Virus record (IMG/VR): IMGVR_UViG_3300025127_000311
Span: 1-22,549 of that record
Length of the DNA stretch: 22,549 nt
Direction: 5' to 3' (one strand)
From: a virus
The notes beneath the pieces are model-generated. The model was given only the letters and a program-made list of their open reading frames with translations, was not told the DNA's origin and did not search any database. Position 1 is the first letter of the stretch. Every line of letters begins with the position of its first letter. Shown here piece by piece: positions 1-6,777 of this stretch. Made by a program: the position numbers and the translations under genes.

Positions 1-1
1 A

Positions 2-679
2 GGCAGATACACAAAGCCTCAAGCAGAGCGAGCAGTTAAGAAGTACCTAGATGCAGACCCAGAATTAGATAGAGTAGACCACGGAGATCTAACTAGAATA
101 TTCTTTGATTTAGGTCCAAATGCAGCTAAAGATATCGCTGCCGCTGAAGATGCAGAAGATGCTAAGGGTGATCCTCCCGCATCTGCAAGTGACGCACCGG
201 CTCCTGAAGAAGCCAAGCCAGAATCACCAGGAAAAACAGTTAAAGATATTACAAAACTAGTTGTAAGTGCTCCGGAGCGGAAAATGCTTTTAAGAGGTCT
301 CCTACAACTCTTAACAAACGATTCAGTCGAGAGAGTTTTGACAGTTATGAAGCCACAGCGTGCAAGACAAGCTGTTTTATCTTTCCTAAAACAAATTGTA
401 GATATGGAACCAAAAGCGTATAAAAAATTCAGAGCAGGTATGCAATCTAAAATCTATAACGATATGATAGCATCAGATTCTTATACCGCCGGAAGGACAT
501 CGAAAAGAGACTATAATCTTCGTCGTGCCCGTACAGAAAAAGGTATGGCTGCTGGCAAGGCGGCTTCAGCCGAACTTGGCAAGTTAGGTCTGTCTGAGGG
601 CGTAGATAAAGAGCTAGCAGAAAAGATCGCGATCCTAGAAGCACTTGATCTTTACTTTGAAAGAAAGTCATCCAAATAA
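2..679 (+). CDS. Hypothetical protein of the head module, 5'-truncated by the window edge
   Basis: The reading frame is open from the first bases of the window to the TAA at 677-679, giving at least 225 residues. The ATG at 284 is internal, because the frame runs open upstream of it with no stop and the upstream residues look like real protein. Three parts are visible: a short N-terminal segment rich in charged helix formers, an Ala/Pro/Glu/Asp-rich low-complexity linker (roughly residues 45-80 of the visible part), and a basic helical C-terminal part of about 140 residues with many Arg and Lys. No transmembrane segment is seen. I do not recognise the family. It lies 8 bases upstream of the next gene and shortly upstream of scaffold and capsid genes, where T4-like phages keep portal, protease and core proteins, so a prohead-associated role is plausible but is only inferred from position. 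Confidence 0.75.
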   Translation, partial: GRYTKPQAERAVKKYLDADPELDRVDHGDLTRIFFDLGPNAAKDIAAAEDAEDAKGDPPASASDAPAPEEAKPESPGKTVKDITKLVVSAPERKMLLRGLLQLLTNDSVERVLTVMKPQRARQAVLSFLKQIVDMEPKAYKKFRAGMQSKIYNDMIASDSYTAGRTSKRDYNLRRARTEKGMAAGKAASAELGKLGLSEGVDKELAEKIAILEALDLYFERKSSK

Positions 680-687
680 GAGGCAAA

Positions 688-1107
688 ATGAAAAAATCAC
701 AATTAAAAAGAGTTATTAAGCCTATCGTAGAAGAGTGCATTAATGAAGTGCTCTTAGAGAAGGGCTTATTATCCAGTATCATTTCGGAGGTTGTCAAAGG
801 CATTCAACCCTTACGGCAGTCTCCTATGCAACAAAGACCTGTAATGCAAGAAAATAAACTTGTGCAACAACAGCGTCAAGAGTTGCAAGAGCAAAAGTAT
901 GAAATGATGAAAGAGCAAAAAAGAAAATTATTAGATGCTGCTGGTTTTGGTGTGGATGTTTTTAACGGGACAGAACCAATAGAGGAAGCAGCAGATCCTT
1001 CCAACGGTCAAGCAGGGGCTCTGAGTGGTGTTTCACCAAATGATCCTGGTATAGATATCGCTGGCATAATGGCAGTTGCTAATCGCGACTGGAGTAAAAT
1101 GATTTAG
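688..1107 (+). CDS. Small hypothetical head-module protein (139 aa)
   Basis: The start follows an AGAGG ribosome binding site in the 8-base gap after the preceding gene. The N-terminus (about residues 1-42) is an amphipathic Lys/Val/Ile/Glu-rich helix. A Gln-rich, probably coiled-coil segment follows (about 45-85, with repeated QQ and QE), then a Gly/Ala/Pro/Asp-rich flexible tail ending in a short conserved-looking stretch with NRDW near the C-terminus. No enzyme motif, signal peptide or membrane segment is visible. The protein is not recognised. Its place between an unknown head-module gene and bS21/scaffold, its small size and its coiled-coil character fit an accessory prohead core component, but that is inference. 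Confidence 0.75.
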   Translation: MKKSQLKRVIKPIVEECINEVLLEKGLLSSIISEVVKGIQPLRQSPMQQRPVMQENKLVQQQRQELQEQKYEMMKEQKRKLLDAAGFGVDVFNGTEPIEEAADPSNGQAGALSGVSPNDPGIDIAGIMAVANRDWSKMI

Positions 1108-1115
1108 AGGTTATC

Positions 1116-1358
1116 ATGGGAAACAAAAGACCAATCAACGTAGAAGTAAAACCAAGACACAGAGACGAACCGGTAGAAAAATTAATTAGACGATTTATTA
1201 AAAAAGTAAAAAATGAACGAGTCATCGAAAAAGTTTTATCTAAAAAACGCTATGAAAAACCCTCGGTTAAAAGACGTAGAGAAAAATCTAGAAAAAAAAG
1301 ACTTATTCAAAAACTTAACCGAGAGAGGCAACTACGCGAAGAACAAAGACAAAAATAG
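1116..1358 (+). CDS. rpsU: Phage-encoded 30S ribosomal protein bS21 homologue
   Basis: This is an 80-residue, strongly basic protein. From residue 23 it aligns without gaps to bacterial bS21. The RRF at residues 25-27 matches the LRRF of E. coli S21, and Y46-E47-K48-P49 matches the hallmark YEKP at the same distance (19 residues after RRF). An Arg/Lys-rich helical tail (about 50-80) corresponds to the E. coli tail rich in K and R. The usual bS21 length is 65-75 residues. bS21 binds the 30S platform near the anti-Shine-Dalgarno end of 16S rRNA and helps initiation. Viral bS21 copies are known from several aquatic phages, so the family assignment has precedent. The start follows AGAGG overlapping the upstream TAG. 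It is unusual to find it in the head operon, directly before the scaffold gene. A purely structural DNA-binding role is the alternative, but the YEKP/RRF register argues against it. Confidence 0.85.
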   Translation: MGNKRPINVEVKPRHRDEPVEKLIRRFIKKVKNERVIEKVLSKKRYEKPSVKRRREKSRKKRLIQKLNRERQLREEQRQK

Positions 1359-1376
1359 TATTTTAGTATTTTAATA

Positions 1377-1386
1377 ACTAATTAAT
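1377..1386 (+). promoter_or_regulatory. Intergenic motif ACTAATTAAT upstream of scaffold gene
   Basis: This is a copy of a recurring ACTANTTANT motif, 33 bases from its first base to the ATG at 1410 and upstream of an AAAAGGAGA ribosome binding site. An 8-base tandem repeat (TAGTATTT twice) directly precedes it. Function is unknown: candidate late-promoter element or RNA-level signal. See the corresponding finding. Confidence 0.35.
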
Positions 1387-1409
1387 GATAGTTACAAAAG
1401 GAGATTTGT

Positions 1410-2543
1410 ATGTCCTCAATGTTAGAACAAGCCATTATTGATGCCGAACAACTAAAAGAAACGGCTCAAAGAACAGCTGAAGAGGCTGTTATCGAAAAAT
1501 ACCAGTCGGAGATCAAAGAGGCTGTTAATACCATTTTGGAGCAAGAAGATCCAATGGAAGAAGAGACTGAAGCAGCCGCGGTCATCGATGAGGATGGCAC
1601 AAAAATTGTAGAGGATTTACCTTCAGCACAATTAGCAGAGGACGACGACATTGTAGAAATCAACCTTGACAAACTAGAAGAGCTAATGGCACAAGAGATC
1701 GAAGAAGGCGAACTAGACGAAGAAGAAATGCTAGATCGTGCAGAAGTTCTTGAAGATTTAGCAGAAGATCTTGATGAAGAAGTAGAACTTGATGAGGACA
1801 TCGACGACCTTTTAGAAGAGGAAGACCTTGATGAAGAAATCGAACTTGACGAAGCTGACTTAGCTGATGTTATCGCTGAACTTCTCGCAGAAGAAGAGCC
1901 CGATAAAAAGAGTGAAAAAGGCAAGTTGGGACCTGACTTACAAAAAGAGGAAACTCTAGAAGAGGTTGAGGACCTTGAGGAAGCAGAAGAGATCGAAGAG
2001 AAGAAGAAAAAGAAGAAAAAGAAAAAACCATTTCCCGATCTTACAGGCGACGGCAAAGTCACTCAAGCTGACATTCTCACAGCTAGAGGCGTTGATCTAA
2101 AAGAATCCAGACTCCTCCAAAAAGAAAACAAGACTCTCTTGAGAGAGCAAAAGAAAATGAACAACAAAGTCCAGTTGTTAGAAAACAAAGTACAAAAGTT
2201 TGGCACAGTCATTGAACAGCTTAAACAAAAGCTGAATGAGAGCAACTTAACTAATGCTAAGTTGTTATATCAAAATCGCATTTTAAATAGCATCTCCTTG
2301 AATGAGCGACAAAAAGATAAAATTGTCGAAGCTATCTCAAATGCAACTACAGTTGAAGAAGCAAAAATAATTTTTGAAACTCTTCAAAGTGCAGTGGGCT
2401 TAAAGTCTAAAAAGACTAGAAGACAAGAATCACTGAACGAAGTTGTAACACGTAGCTCTTCAGCGTTTATTCCTCGAAAAGAGGTAAAACCCAAAACAGA
2501 CGCATTTTCCGATAGGATGAAGCGTTTGGCAGGATTAAAATAG
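1410..2543 (+). CDS. gp22: Prohead core scaffold protein, T4 gp22-like, with dockerin-like loop
   Basis: A 377-residue protein, likely the main scaffolding core on which the gp23 shell assembles and which the prohead protease then degrades. Residues 1-45 are helical. Residues 45-195 are extremely acidic (D/E/L), with many I/L-x-E triplets of the kind T4 gp21 protease cleaves. A run of nine lysines follows (198-206). Next comes an EF-hand/dockerin-type loop with D210, T212, D214, G215, T218 and D221. After it is a coiled coil (about 232-290), and a C-terminal helix pair (about 293-330) with SLNERQK and a VEEAK/FETLQS stretch that I recognise from T4-like gp22 proteins. T4 gp22 is 269 residues, so this one is enlarged, mainly in the acidic part. 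A strong AAAAGGAGA site decides the start. The gene is 24 bases upstream of the capsid gene, the same order as T4 22-23. Confidence 0.88.
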   Translation: MSSMLEQAIIDAEQLKETAQRTAEEAVIEKYQSEIKEAVNTILEQEDPMEEETEAAAVIDEDGTKIVEDLPSAQLAEDDDIVEINLDKLEELMAQEIEEGELDEEEMLDRAEVLEDLAEDLDEEVELDEDIDDLLEEEDLDEEIELDEADLADVIAELLAEEEPDKKSEKGKLGPDLQKEETLEEVEDLEEAEEIEEKKKKKKKKKPFPDLTGDGKVTQADILTARGVDLKESRLLQKENKTLLREQKKMNNKVQLLENKVQKFGTVIEQLKQKLNESNLTNAKLLYQNRILNSISLNERQKDKIVEAISNATTVEEAKIIFETLQSAVGLKSKKTRRQESLNEVVTRSSSAFIPRKEVKPKTDAFSDRMKRLAGLK

Positions 2544-2567
2544 AATAAACAAAGGAGATTAAAAAAA

Positions 2568-4370
2568 ATGTCTATTTTACAAAAACTTACAGAAGGTGTC
2601 GTTAATCGCGACATGCGTAAGGAAGGTGCGGCACTCCTCAATAAGTGGGAGCAGACCGGTCTTCTAGAGGGTCTTAAAGGCGACGTTGACAAGAACAACA
2701 TGGCTCGTCTTCTTGAGAACCAAGCAAAGCAGCTTCTAAAAGAGGCAGCTTCAACCATGAGCGGTGGCGATGTAGAAGGTTTCGCTGCTGTTGCATTCCC
2801 AATTGTCCGTCGTGTATTCGGTGGTCTTATTGCAAATGACCTTGTTAGCGTTCAGCCAATGTCGCTTCCATCTGGTCTTATTTTCTTCCTAGACTTCACT
2901 TTCGGTGGCATTACTAGTGCGGAAGCCGATGACGATGCAAGATTAGATTTTGCTGTTGGTGAATCAGTCTATGGAGGTGGAAAAGTCGGTGCACAGCTTA
3001 CAGGCGGTGTTGATTTGGAAGGTGAATTTGGCACGTCAGCTGGTCAGTTTTACAACTTGACTAATGGTTATTCTTCCGCAACCGGTTCCAACACGGATGT
3101 TGATGCAACAATTGTTGCTTCCGGTACGTATCCAGGATACGATGGTGGATCAATGACTGAAGCACATGCTCTTTCTGTTCTTCGTTATGACCCAGCACTT
3201 GTTTCTGGCTCGACAAGTTACGTTATCGCTGAAGTGCTAATTGATACGGACTTAGTAGGGTTAAATAGAGATGACTTAGTATCTTTTACCATTGAAAATA
3301 TTGGTGGTGCCGTTGCTGCTACTGAGGTTAGTGGTACCCAACTACGTCGTCTAACTCAGTTTTCTAGTTCAGAAGGTGACGCACCAGATCGAACGTCAAG
3401 TAAATTGTTATTCGTTCTCGCAACTGACACGGATACTCCTACTATACTTTCAGAATCTTTGGAAACTCCGGTTGTTGCCAATAAGCTAACAGCATCATTT
3501 GCAACAGTTGATAACTTTACCGGTAGTGCTGCTTTAGGTTCTGTTGTTGGTTCAACGTCTGATCCAAGCTGGGGTCTAGAAAATAATGTCGACATTCCAG
3601 AGATCAACCTCAAAGTTGATTCCTTGTCGGTAACTGCAGTCACCAAAAAGCTCAAGGCAAAGTGGACACCAGAATTAGGTCAAGACCTAAACGCATACCA
3701 CAACCTTGACGCAGAGGTCGAGCTTACTTCAATTCTCTCTGAGCAGATTGCTCTTGAGATTGATCGAGAGATCGTTGAGGATCTTGTAAAAGGTGCCCAA
3801 GCTGCTGTATACTACTGGTCACGTAGCCCAGGTCTTTTTGTTGAAAGAAAAACTGGTAAAGAGATTGGTGCTAGCTCTGCTGCTCCAGATTTCACTGGTA
3901 CTGTTTCTGAGTGGTACGAGACTCTTGGCGAGACCATCAATGATGTGTCTGCTAATATTCATCGTAAGACTCTACGAGGCGGTGCGAACTTCCTTGTTAC
4001 TTCCCCAGAGGTTGCTAACATTCTTGAGTTCACAGCCGGTTTCCGTGCTAATGTAACCCATGATGATGCTACTGGCACTGCTGGTACTCACCAGGTTGGT
4101 ACATTGAGCAAGCGTTATGATGTATACGTTGATCCTTACTTCCCACGTAACCTTATCCTCGTTGGACGTAAGGGTGGTTCTTTCCTAGAGAGCGGTTATG
4201 TATACGCTCCATACGTGCCACTACAGGTCACTCCTACCATTTTCGGTGTGGAAGACTTCGTACCACGTAAGGGTGTTATGACTCGCTACGCGAAGAAAAT
4301 GGTTCGACCAGATATGTACGGTCTAGTCATTTGTCGCGGACTCACTGGTGAGGCAGGTGCAACATCGTAA
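2568..4370 (+). CDS. gp23: Major capsid protein, T4 gp23-like, with large insertion
   Basis: A 600-residue HK97-fold major capsid protein. Signature segments are FPIVRRVF (77-84), ANDLVSVQPMS (89-99) and GLIFFLDF (103-110) near the N-terminus. Further on are the AKWTPELGQDL segment (364-374), DAEVELTSIL (381-390), IALEIDREIV (394-403), and a C-terminal domain with NFLVTSPEVANILE (474-487), YAPYVPL (546-552) and TRYAKKMVRPDMYGL (572-586). T4 gp23 is 521 residues and many marine relatives are shorter. The excess sits at about residues 115-345, which is Gly/Ser/Thr/Asp-rich and probably an added surface domain. Candidate prohead-protease sites of the I/L-x-E type are seen at L48-L49-E50 and L57-K58-E59. 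The start follows AAAGGAG. Arg codons are mostly CGT/CGC/CGA (20 of 23 by my count), unlike the AGA-rich baseplate genes, as expected for a very highly expressed gene. Confidence 0.97.
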   Translation: MSILQKLTEGVVNRDMRKEGAALLNKWEQTGLLEGLKGDVDKNNMARLLENQAKQLLKEAASTMSGGDVEGFAAVAFPIVRRVFGGLIANDLVSVQPMSLPSGLIFFLDFTFGGITSAEADDDARLDFAVGESVYGGGKVGAQLTGGVDLEGEFGTSAGQFYNLTNGYSSATGSNTDVDATIVASGTYPGYDGGSMTEAHALSVLRYDPALVSGSTSYVIAEVLIDTDLVGLNRDDLVSFTIENIGGAVAATEVSGTQLRRLTQFSSSEGDAPDRTSSKLLFVLATDTDTPTILSESLETPVVANKLTASFATVDNFTGSAALGSVVGSTSDPSWGLENNVDIPEINLKVDSLSVTAVTKKLKAKWTPELGQDLNAYHNLDAEVELTSILSEQIALEIDREIVEDLVKGAQAAVYYWSRSPGLFVERKTGKEIGASSAAPDFTGTVSEWYETLGETINDVSANIHRKTLRGGANFLVTSPEVANILEFTAGFRANVTHDDATGTAGTHQVGTLSKRYDVYVDPYFPRNLILVGRKGGSFLESGYVYAPYVPLQVTPTIFGVEDFVPRKGVMTRYAKKMVRPDMYGLVICRGLTGEAGATS

Positions 4371-4406
4371 GCTTAATTTAAACTAAAATAGTTTAAAACA
4401 AACCTG

Positions 4407-4439
4407 ACCCCGTGTTTCTTTTGAGACATGGGGTTTTTT
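4407..4439 (+). terminator. Strong intrinsic terminator after the capsid gene
   Basis: A 12-base-pair stem (4407-4418 with 4423-4434, including a few G-U pairs), four-base TTTT loop, and an uninterrupted T run to 4439. It lies 37 bases after the capsid stop codon, so it probably ends the scaffold-capsid transcript. Confidence 0.92.
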
Positions 4440-4558
4440 GTTTGTTAAGCAGACTATTTATTATTGAACCAATAAGGGTTCATCCTAAGTTATTGCGTGC
4501 AAATAAAAGCACGGCTGCAGCGATGCGGTGACACGATTATAAATGGAGGGTTTTTAAC
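4440..4558 (+). promoter_or_regulatory. Structured leader with candidate promoter upstream of the 167-aa gene
   Basis: The 119 bases after the terminator hold no gene. They contain the intergenic motif ACTATTTATT (4453-4462), then two perfect small inverted repeats: TGAACC/GGTTCA with a six-base loop (4465-4482) and CGTGC/GCACG with an eight-base loop (4496-4513). The palindrome GCTGCAGC follows. Near the ribosome binding site is TATAAATG (4538-4545), one base off the T4 late-promoter core TATAAATA. Because it follows a terminator, a new promoter is expected here, but which element serves is not clear. Confidence 0.45.
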
Positions 4559-5062
4559 ATGGGAACAAAAAGAGTAGGAATGGCTCGCGTAAAGAGTCTA
4601 ATCAACGAGAACGTTAATCAATTGAAGTTTAAGCTTCCACAGGTTATTCGCGTAAGTGGAACTAGAACATTGACGGAAGGAGAATCCGGAGCGAAGGTTT
4701 ATTGGACACTAGGGTCGACACACCACATCACACTTCCAGATGCTACTGTTGGAATGCATTTTGATTTTGTAATTGAGAAAGGCGCCGATGCCGCCCATAC
4801 TATTATTAGCCAAAGTAGTGATAAAATTCATGGCTCTTATTTTCTGGTCAAAACTGGAGATAAAGACAAAGTTAGCGCACAAAGTGTTAATCACGGATCA
4901 GGCGTAGACAAGGTACATTTTCAAGCTAATGGTACTGCAACCGGAGGCGGTGCAGGCAGCACTTGTACTCTTACTTGTGTTGAAGATGGTAAGTGGGTCG
5001 CCACTGTTCACGCAACAACTTCGGGAACACCGGCTTCTTCGGTTACTGGCTTAGCCAATTAA
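4559..5062 (+). CDS. Probable virion surface/decoration protein (beta-rich, 167 aa)
   Basis: The start follows a GGAGG site. Residues 1-30 are basic and helical (a segment with VKSLINENVNQLKFK). From about residue 30 the protein is Gly/Thr/Ser-rich with alternating hydrophobic residues, typical of a beta-sandwich or fibre-like fold: a THHITLPDA segment, a HTIISQ segment and a Gly-rich stretch GGGAG followed by a Cys-containing TCTLTC strand. There is no signal peptide and no catalytic motif. It sits directly after the capsid gene, has its own leader and terminator, and is therefore probably made in large amounts. I infer a capsid decoration or head-fibre protein. The family is not recognised with certainty; a small adsorption-related protein is an alternative. 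Confidence 0.7.
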   Translation: MGTKRVGMARVKSLINENVNQLKFKLPQVIRVSGTRTLTEGESGAKVYWTLGSTHHITLPDATVGMHFDFVIEKGADAAHTIISQSSDKIHGSYFLVKTGDKDKVSAQSVNHGSGVDKVHFQANGTATGGGAGSTCTLTCVEDGKWVATVHATTSGTPASSVTGLAN

Positions 5063-5083
5063 TAAGGTTTAAATATTTATCAT

Positions 5084-5117
5084 AAACTCCCTTCCTTTAT
5101 TGGTTGGGAGTTTTTTT
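5084..5117 (+). terminator. Intrinsic terminator after the 167-aa gene
   Basis: AAACTCCC (5084-5091) pairs with GGGAGTTT (5106-5113). An inner CC/GG pairing shortens the loop, and the T run continues to 5117. The 3' arm overlaps the T run, as is common. It isolates the decoration-like gene as its own transcription unit. Confidence 0.85.
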
Positions 5118-5128
5118 ATATAAAAACA

Positions 5129-5138
5129 ACTATTTATA
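5129..5138 (+). promoter_or_regulatory. Intergenic motif ACTATTTATA upstream of the Lys-rich gene
   Basis: A copy of the ACTANTTANT motif, 28 bases upstream of the GTG start and just after a terminator, where a new promoter is expected. Its complement reads TATAAATA, the T4 late-promoter core, but in the opposite direction to the gene. Confidence 0.4.
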
Positions 5139-5156
5139 CAAAATAGGAGTTTTATT

Positions 5157-5465
5157 GTGGGCAAGAAAAGAAGATTAATTAAGAAAACCGGTAAATTTAT
5201 ACATAAACACTCTAACCACCCAGTATTAAAATATATTAACAATCAAAAACAGCCCAATGAAAGTGAAGCTATAACAGTGCTCAATGAACCAATTGAAGAG
5301 ACAAAAGTTCAAGTTAAACCAGAGCCCGTTGTTGAAACGCAAAATAAAATTGTAACAAAGGTTAAAAAAACGGCTACTAAAAAAGTGACACCCAAGATTA
5401 AATCCAAAAACAAAACAAAGAAGAAAGTCAAAAAAACTAAACCAACAACAGACAAAGCTATTTAG
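5157..5465 (+). CDS. Lysine-rich basic protein with histone H1-like tail (102 aa)
   Basis: The start is GTG, chosen because AGGAG (5145-5149) lies seven bases upstream and no ATG fits. Residues 1-25 are very basic (KKRRLIKK). Residues 30-65 hold an acidic/neutral linker with EPIEE and several Val/Pro. Residues 68-99 are almost pure Lys/Thr/Pro/Val in KK-rich repeats, resembling bacterial and eukaryotic H1-type DNA-binding tails. No globular domain is evident. It is flanked by a terminator upstream and the neck gene downstream. A nucleic-acid-binding, possibly packaged internal protein is the natural inference, but low-complexity sequence gives little family evidence. Confidence 0.7.
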   Translation: MGKKRRLIKKTGKFIHKHSNHPVLKYINNQKQPNESEAITVLNEPIEETKVQVKPEPVVETQNKIVTKVKKTATKKVTPKIKSKNKTKKKVKKTKPTTDKAI

Positions 5466-5475
5466 ACCTTCTCCT

Positions 5476-5485
5476 ACTATTTATA
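5476..5485 (+). promoter_or_regulatory. Intergenic motif ACTATTTATA upstream of the gp13-like gene
   Basis: Identical ten-base copy of the motif at 5129. It begins 26 bases before the ATG at 5502 and is directly followed by the AAGAGGAGA ribosome binding site. It fills most of the 36-base gap between the two genes. Confidence 0.4.
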
Positions 5486-5501
5486 AAGAGGAGATCCATA
5501 A

Positions 5502-6773
5502 ATGTCTGAACCCACACTAACGCCAACTTCACAAATAAGTAAGGTTATATTGCCTACTGGCAGTTCACCAGTAGATGCAGAAAATTTTGTTTTCCCATTT
5601 AGTGTCTATACAGATCCCGTTGATAGATTCTTTATGTCCGGTGCAGCTGATCAAGTAGCGTATACTTTTCATAAACTAGGTGGTGACGTCTTAGATGTTG
5701 AATTAACAAAAGAACAAGTTTTTTCTGCATATCAAGAATCAGTTTTAGAGTATTCTTATCTTCTCAATATACACCAAGCAAAGAACTCTATTGGTGATCT
5801 TTTAGGTGCCAAAACTGGATCTTTCGATGAAGAGGGTCAATTACAGCCAGGGCAGACGGATCTAGATGATGTTGCGTTAAAATTTCCAAAGTTTAAGTTT
5901 GAGTATGCCCGACGCGTAGGTCACGGATACTCCACAGAAGCTGGTATTGGAGGTATAACACCAATTTATTCTGCATCTTTTGACACCGTGGTTAACCAAC
6001 AAGACTATGATTTGCAGCAAATTGTTTCTTCTTCTGCAGCCACAGACACAGCTGTACCATATTATAACATTGTTGGTGACAGCAGAATTAACGTAACAAA
6101 AGTTTATTACAAGACACCACAAGCGATGTGGAGATTTTTTGGTTACTATGGAGGGTTAAATACCGTGGGTGACTTAGCTAGTTATGGTCAATATGCTGAC
6201 GATAGCACCTTTCAGCTTGTCCCTACGTGGCAAAATAAATCACAAGCTATGGCATTTGAAGACGCAATATACACAAGAAACAGCCACTACAGCTTTGAAA
6301 TAAAAGATAATAAGTTGAGAATCTTTCCAGAAACTGTTACAGTTAGCCCAAAGACGATGTACGTTGAATTTTTTATTGATAGCGATACTCCATGGAAAGA
6401 GCAGGGGTCAGCAGAGAATGGTGTTGATGGTATAAACAACGTTAACACATTACCATTTGAAAACACACCATATCAGTCTATTAACTCTATAGGTAAGCAA
6501 TGGATTAGGCGTTTTGCTCTTGCTTTATCAAAAGAAACTTTAGGCAATATTCGATCTAAAATAAATACGATCCCAATACCAGGGGATAGCGTGACTCTCG
6601 ATGGTCCTGCATTAATCTCTCAGGGTCAAGCAGAGCAGGAAAAACTACGCGAGGAGTTGAAAACAATTCTGGATGAATTAACTTATGCAAAGATAGCTCA
6701 AACAGATGTAGAACTCACGGATGCAGTGAACAAAGTTCAAGAAAGAATTCCGATGCGGATTTTTGTGGGGTAG
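5502..6773 (+). CDS. gp13: Neck / head-completion protein, T4 gp13-like
   Basis: A 423-residue protein placed after the capsid genes and before gp14/gp15-like genes, the position of the T4 neck protein gp13 (309 residues). The N-terminal half contains a helical segment with VELTKEQVFSAYQESVLEY (about 65-85). A central part rich in aromatic residues includes WRFFGYYGG (about 211-219). The C-terminal part (about 333-395) has WIRRFALALSKETLGNIRSK, an IPIPGD turn, and a long charged helix with EQEKLREELKTILDEL. I recognise this C-terminal block from gp13-like connector proteins of marine T4-like phages. It would sit under the portal and seal the filled head. GAGGAG decides the start. Its stop is four bases before the next ATG, suggesting translational coupling. 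Confidence 0.75.
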   Translation: MSEPTLTPTSQISKVILPTGSSPVDAENFVFPFSVYTDPVDRFFMSGAADQVAYTFHKLGGDVLDVELTKEQVFSAYQESVLEYSYLLNIHQAKNSIGDLLGAKTGSFDEEGQLQPGQTDLDDVALKFPKFKFEYARRVGHGYSTEAGIGGITPIYSASFDTVVNQQDYDLQQIVSSSAATDTAVPYYNIVGDSRINVTKVYYKTPQAMWRFFGYYGGLNTVGDLASYGQYADDSTFQLVPTWQNKSQAMAFEDAIYTRNSHYSFEIKDNKLRIFPETVTVSPKTMYVEFFIDSDTPWKEQGSAENGVDGINNVNTLPFENTPYQSINSIGKQWIRRFALALSKETLGNIRSKINTIPIPGDSVTLDGPALISQGQAEQEKLREELKTILDELTYAKIAQTDVELTDAVNKVQERIPMRIFVG

Positions 6774-6777
6774 ATGA

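Noticed and set aside
284-679. Annotating the first gene from the ATG at 284
   Set aside because: The frame is open from base 2 with protein-like sequence and no stop, so the gene continues upstream of the window.
447-803. 118-codon minus-strand frame spanning the first two genes
   Set aside because: It overlaps two coherent + strand genes, has no ribosome site and shows a random-looking composition.
2003-2030. A-rich run (AAAAAAC) in the scaffold as a -1 frameshift site
   Set aside because: The heptamer is in the wrong phase (AAA AAA C), and the zero frame continues with strongly conserved-looking sequence, so no shift is needed.
1466-2062. 198-codon minus-strand open frame, rich in serine
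   Set aside because: It is the complement of the Glu/Asp-rich scaffold region: GAA/GAG codons read backwards give Ser and Phe codons without stops. No ribosome binding site and no credible protein.
5129-5138. TATAAATA on the minus strand as a T4 late promoter directed leftward
   Set aside because: No minus-strand gene exists downstream, and the same element recurs ahead of + strand genes, so a leftward promoter role is unlikely.
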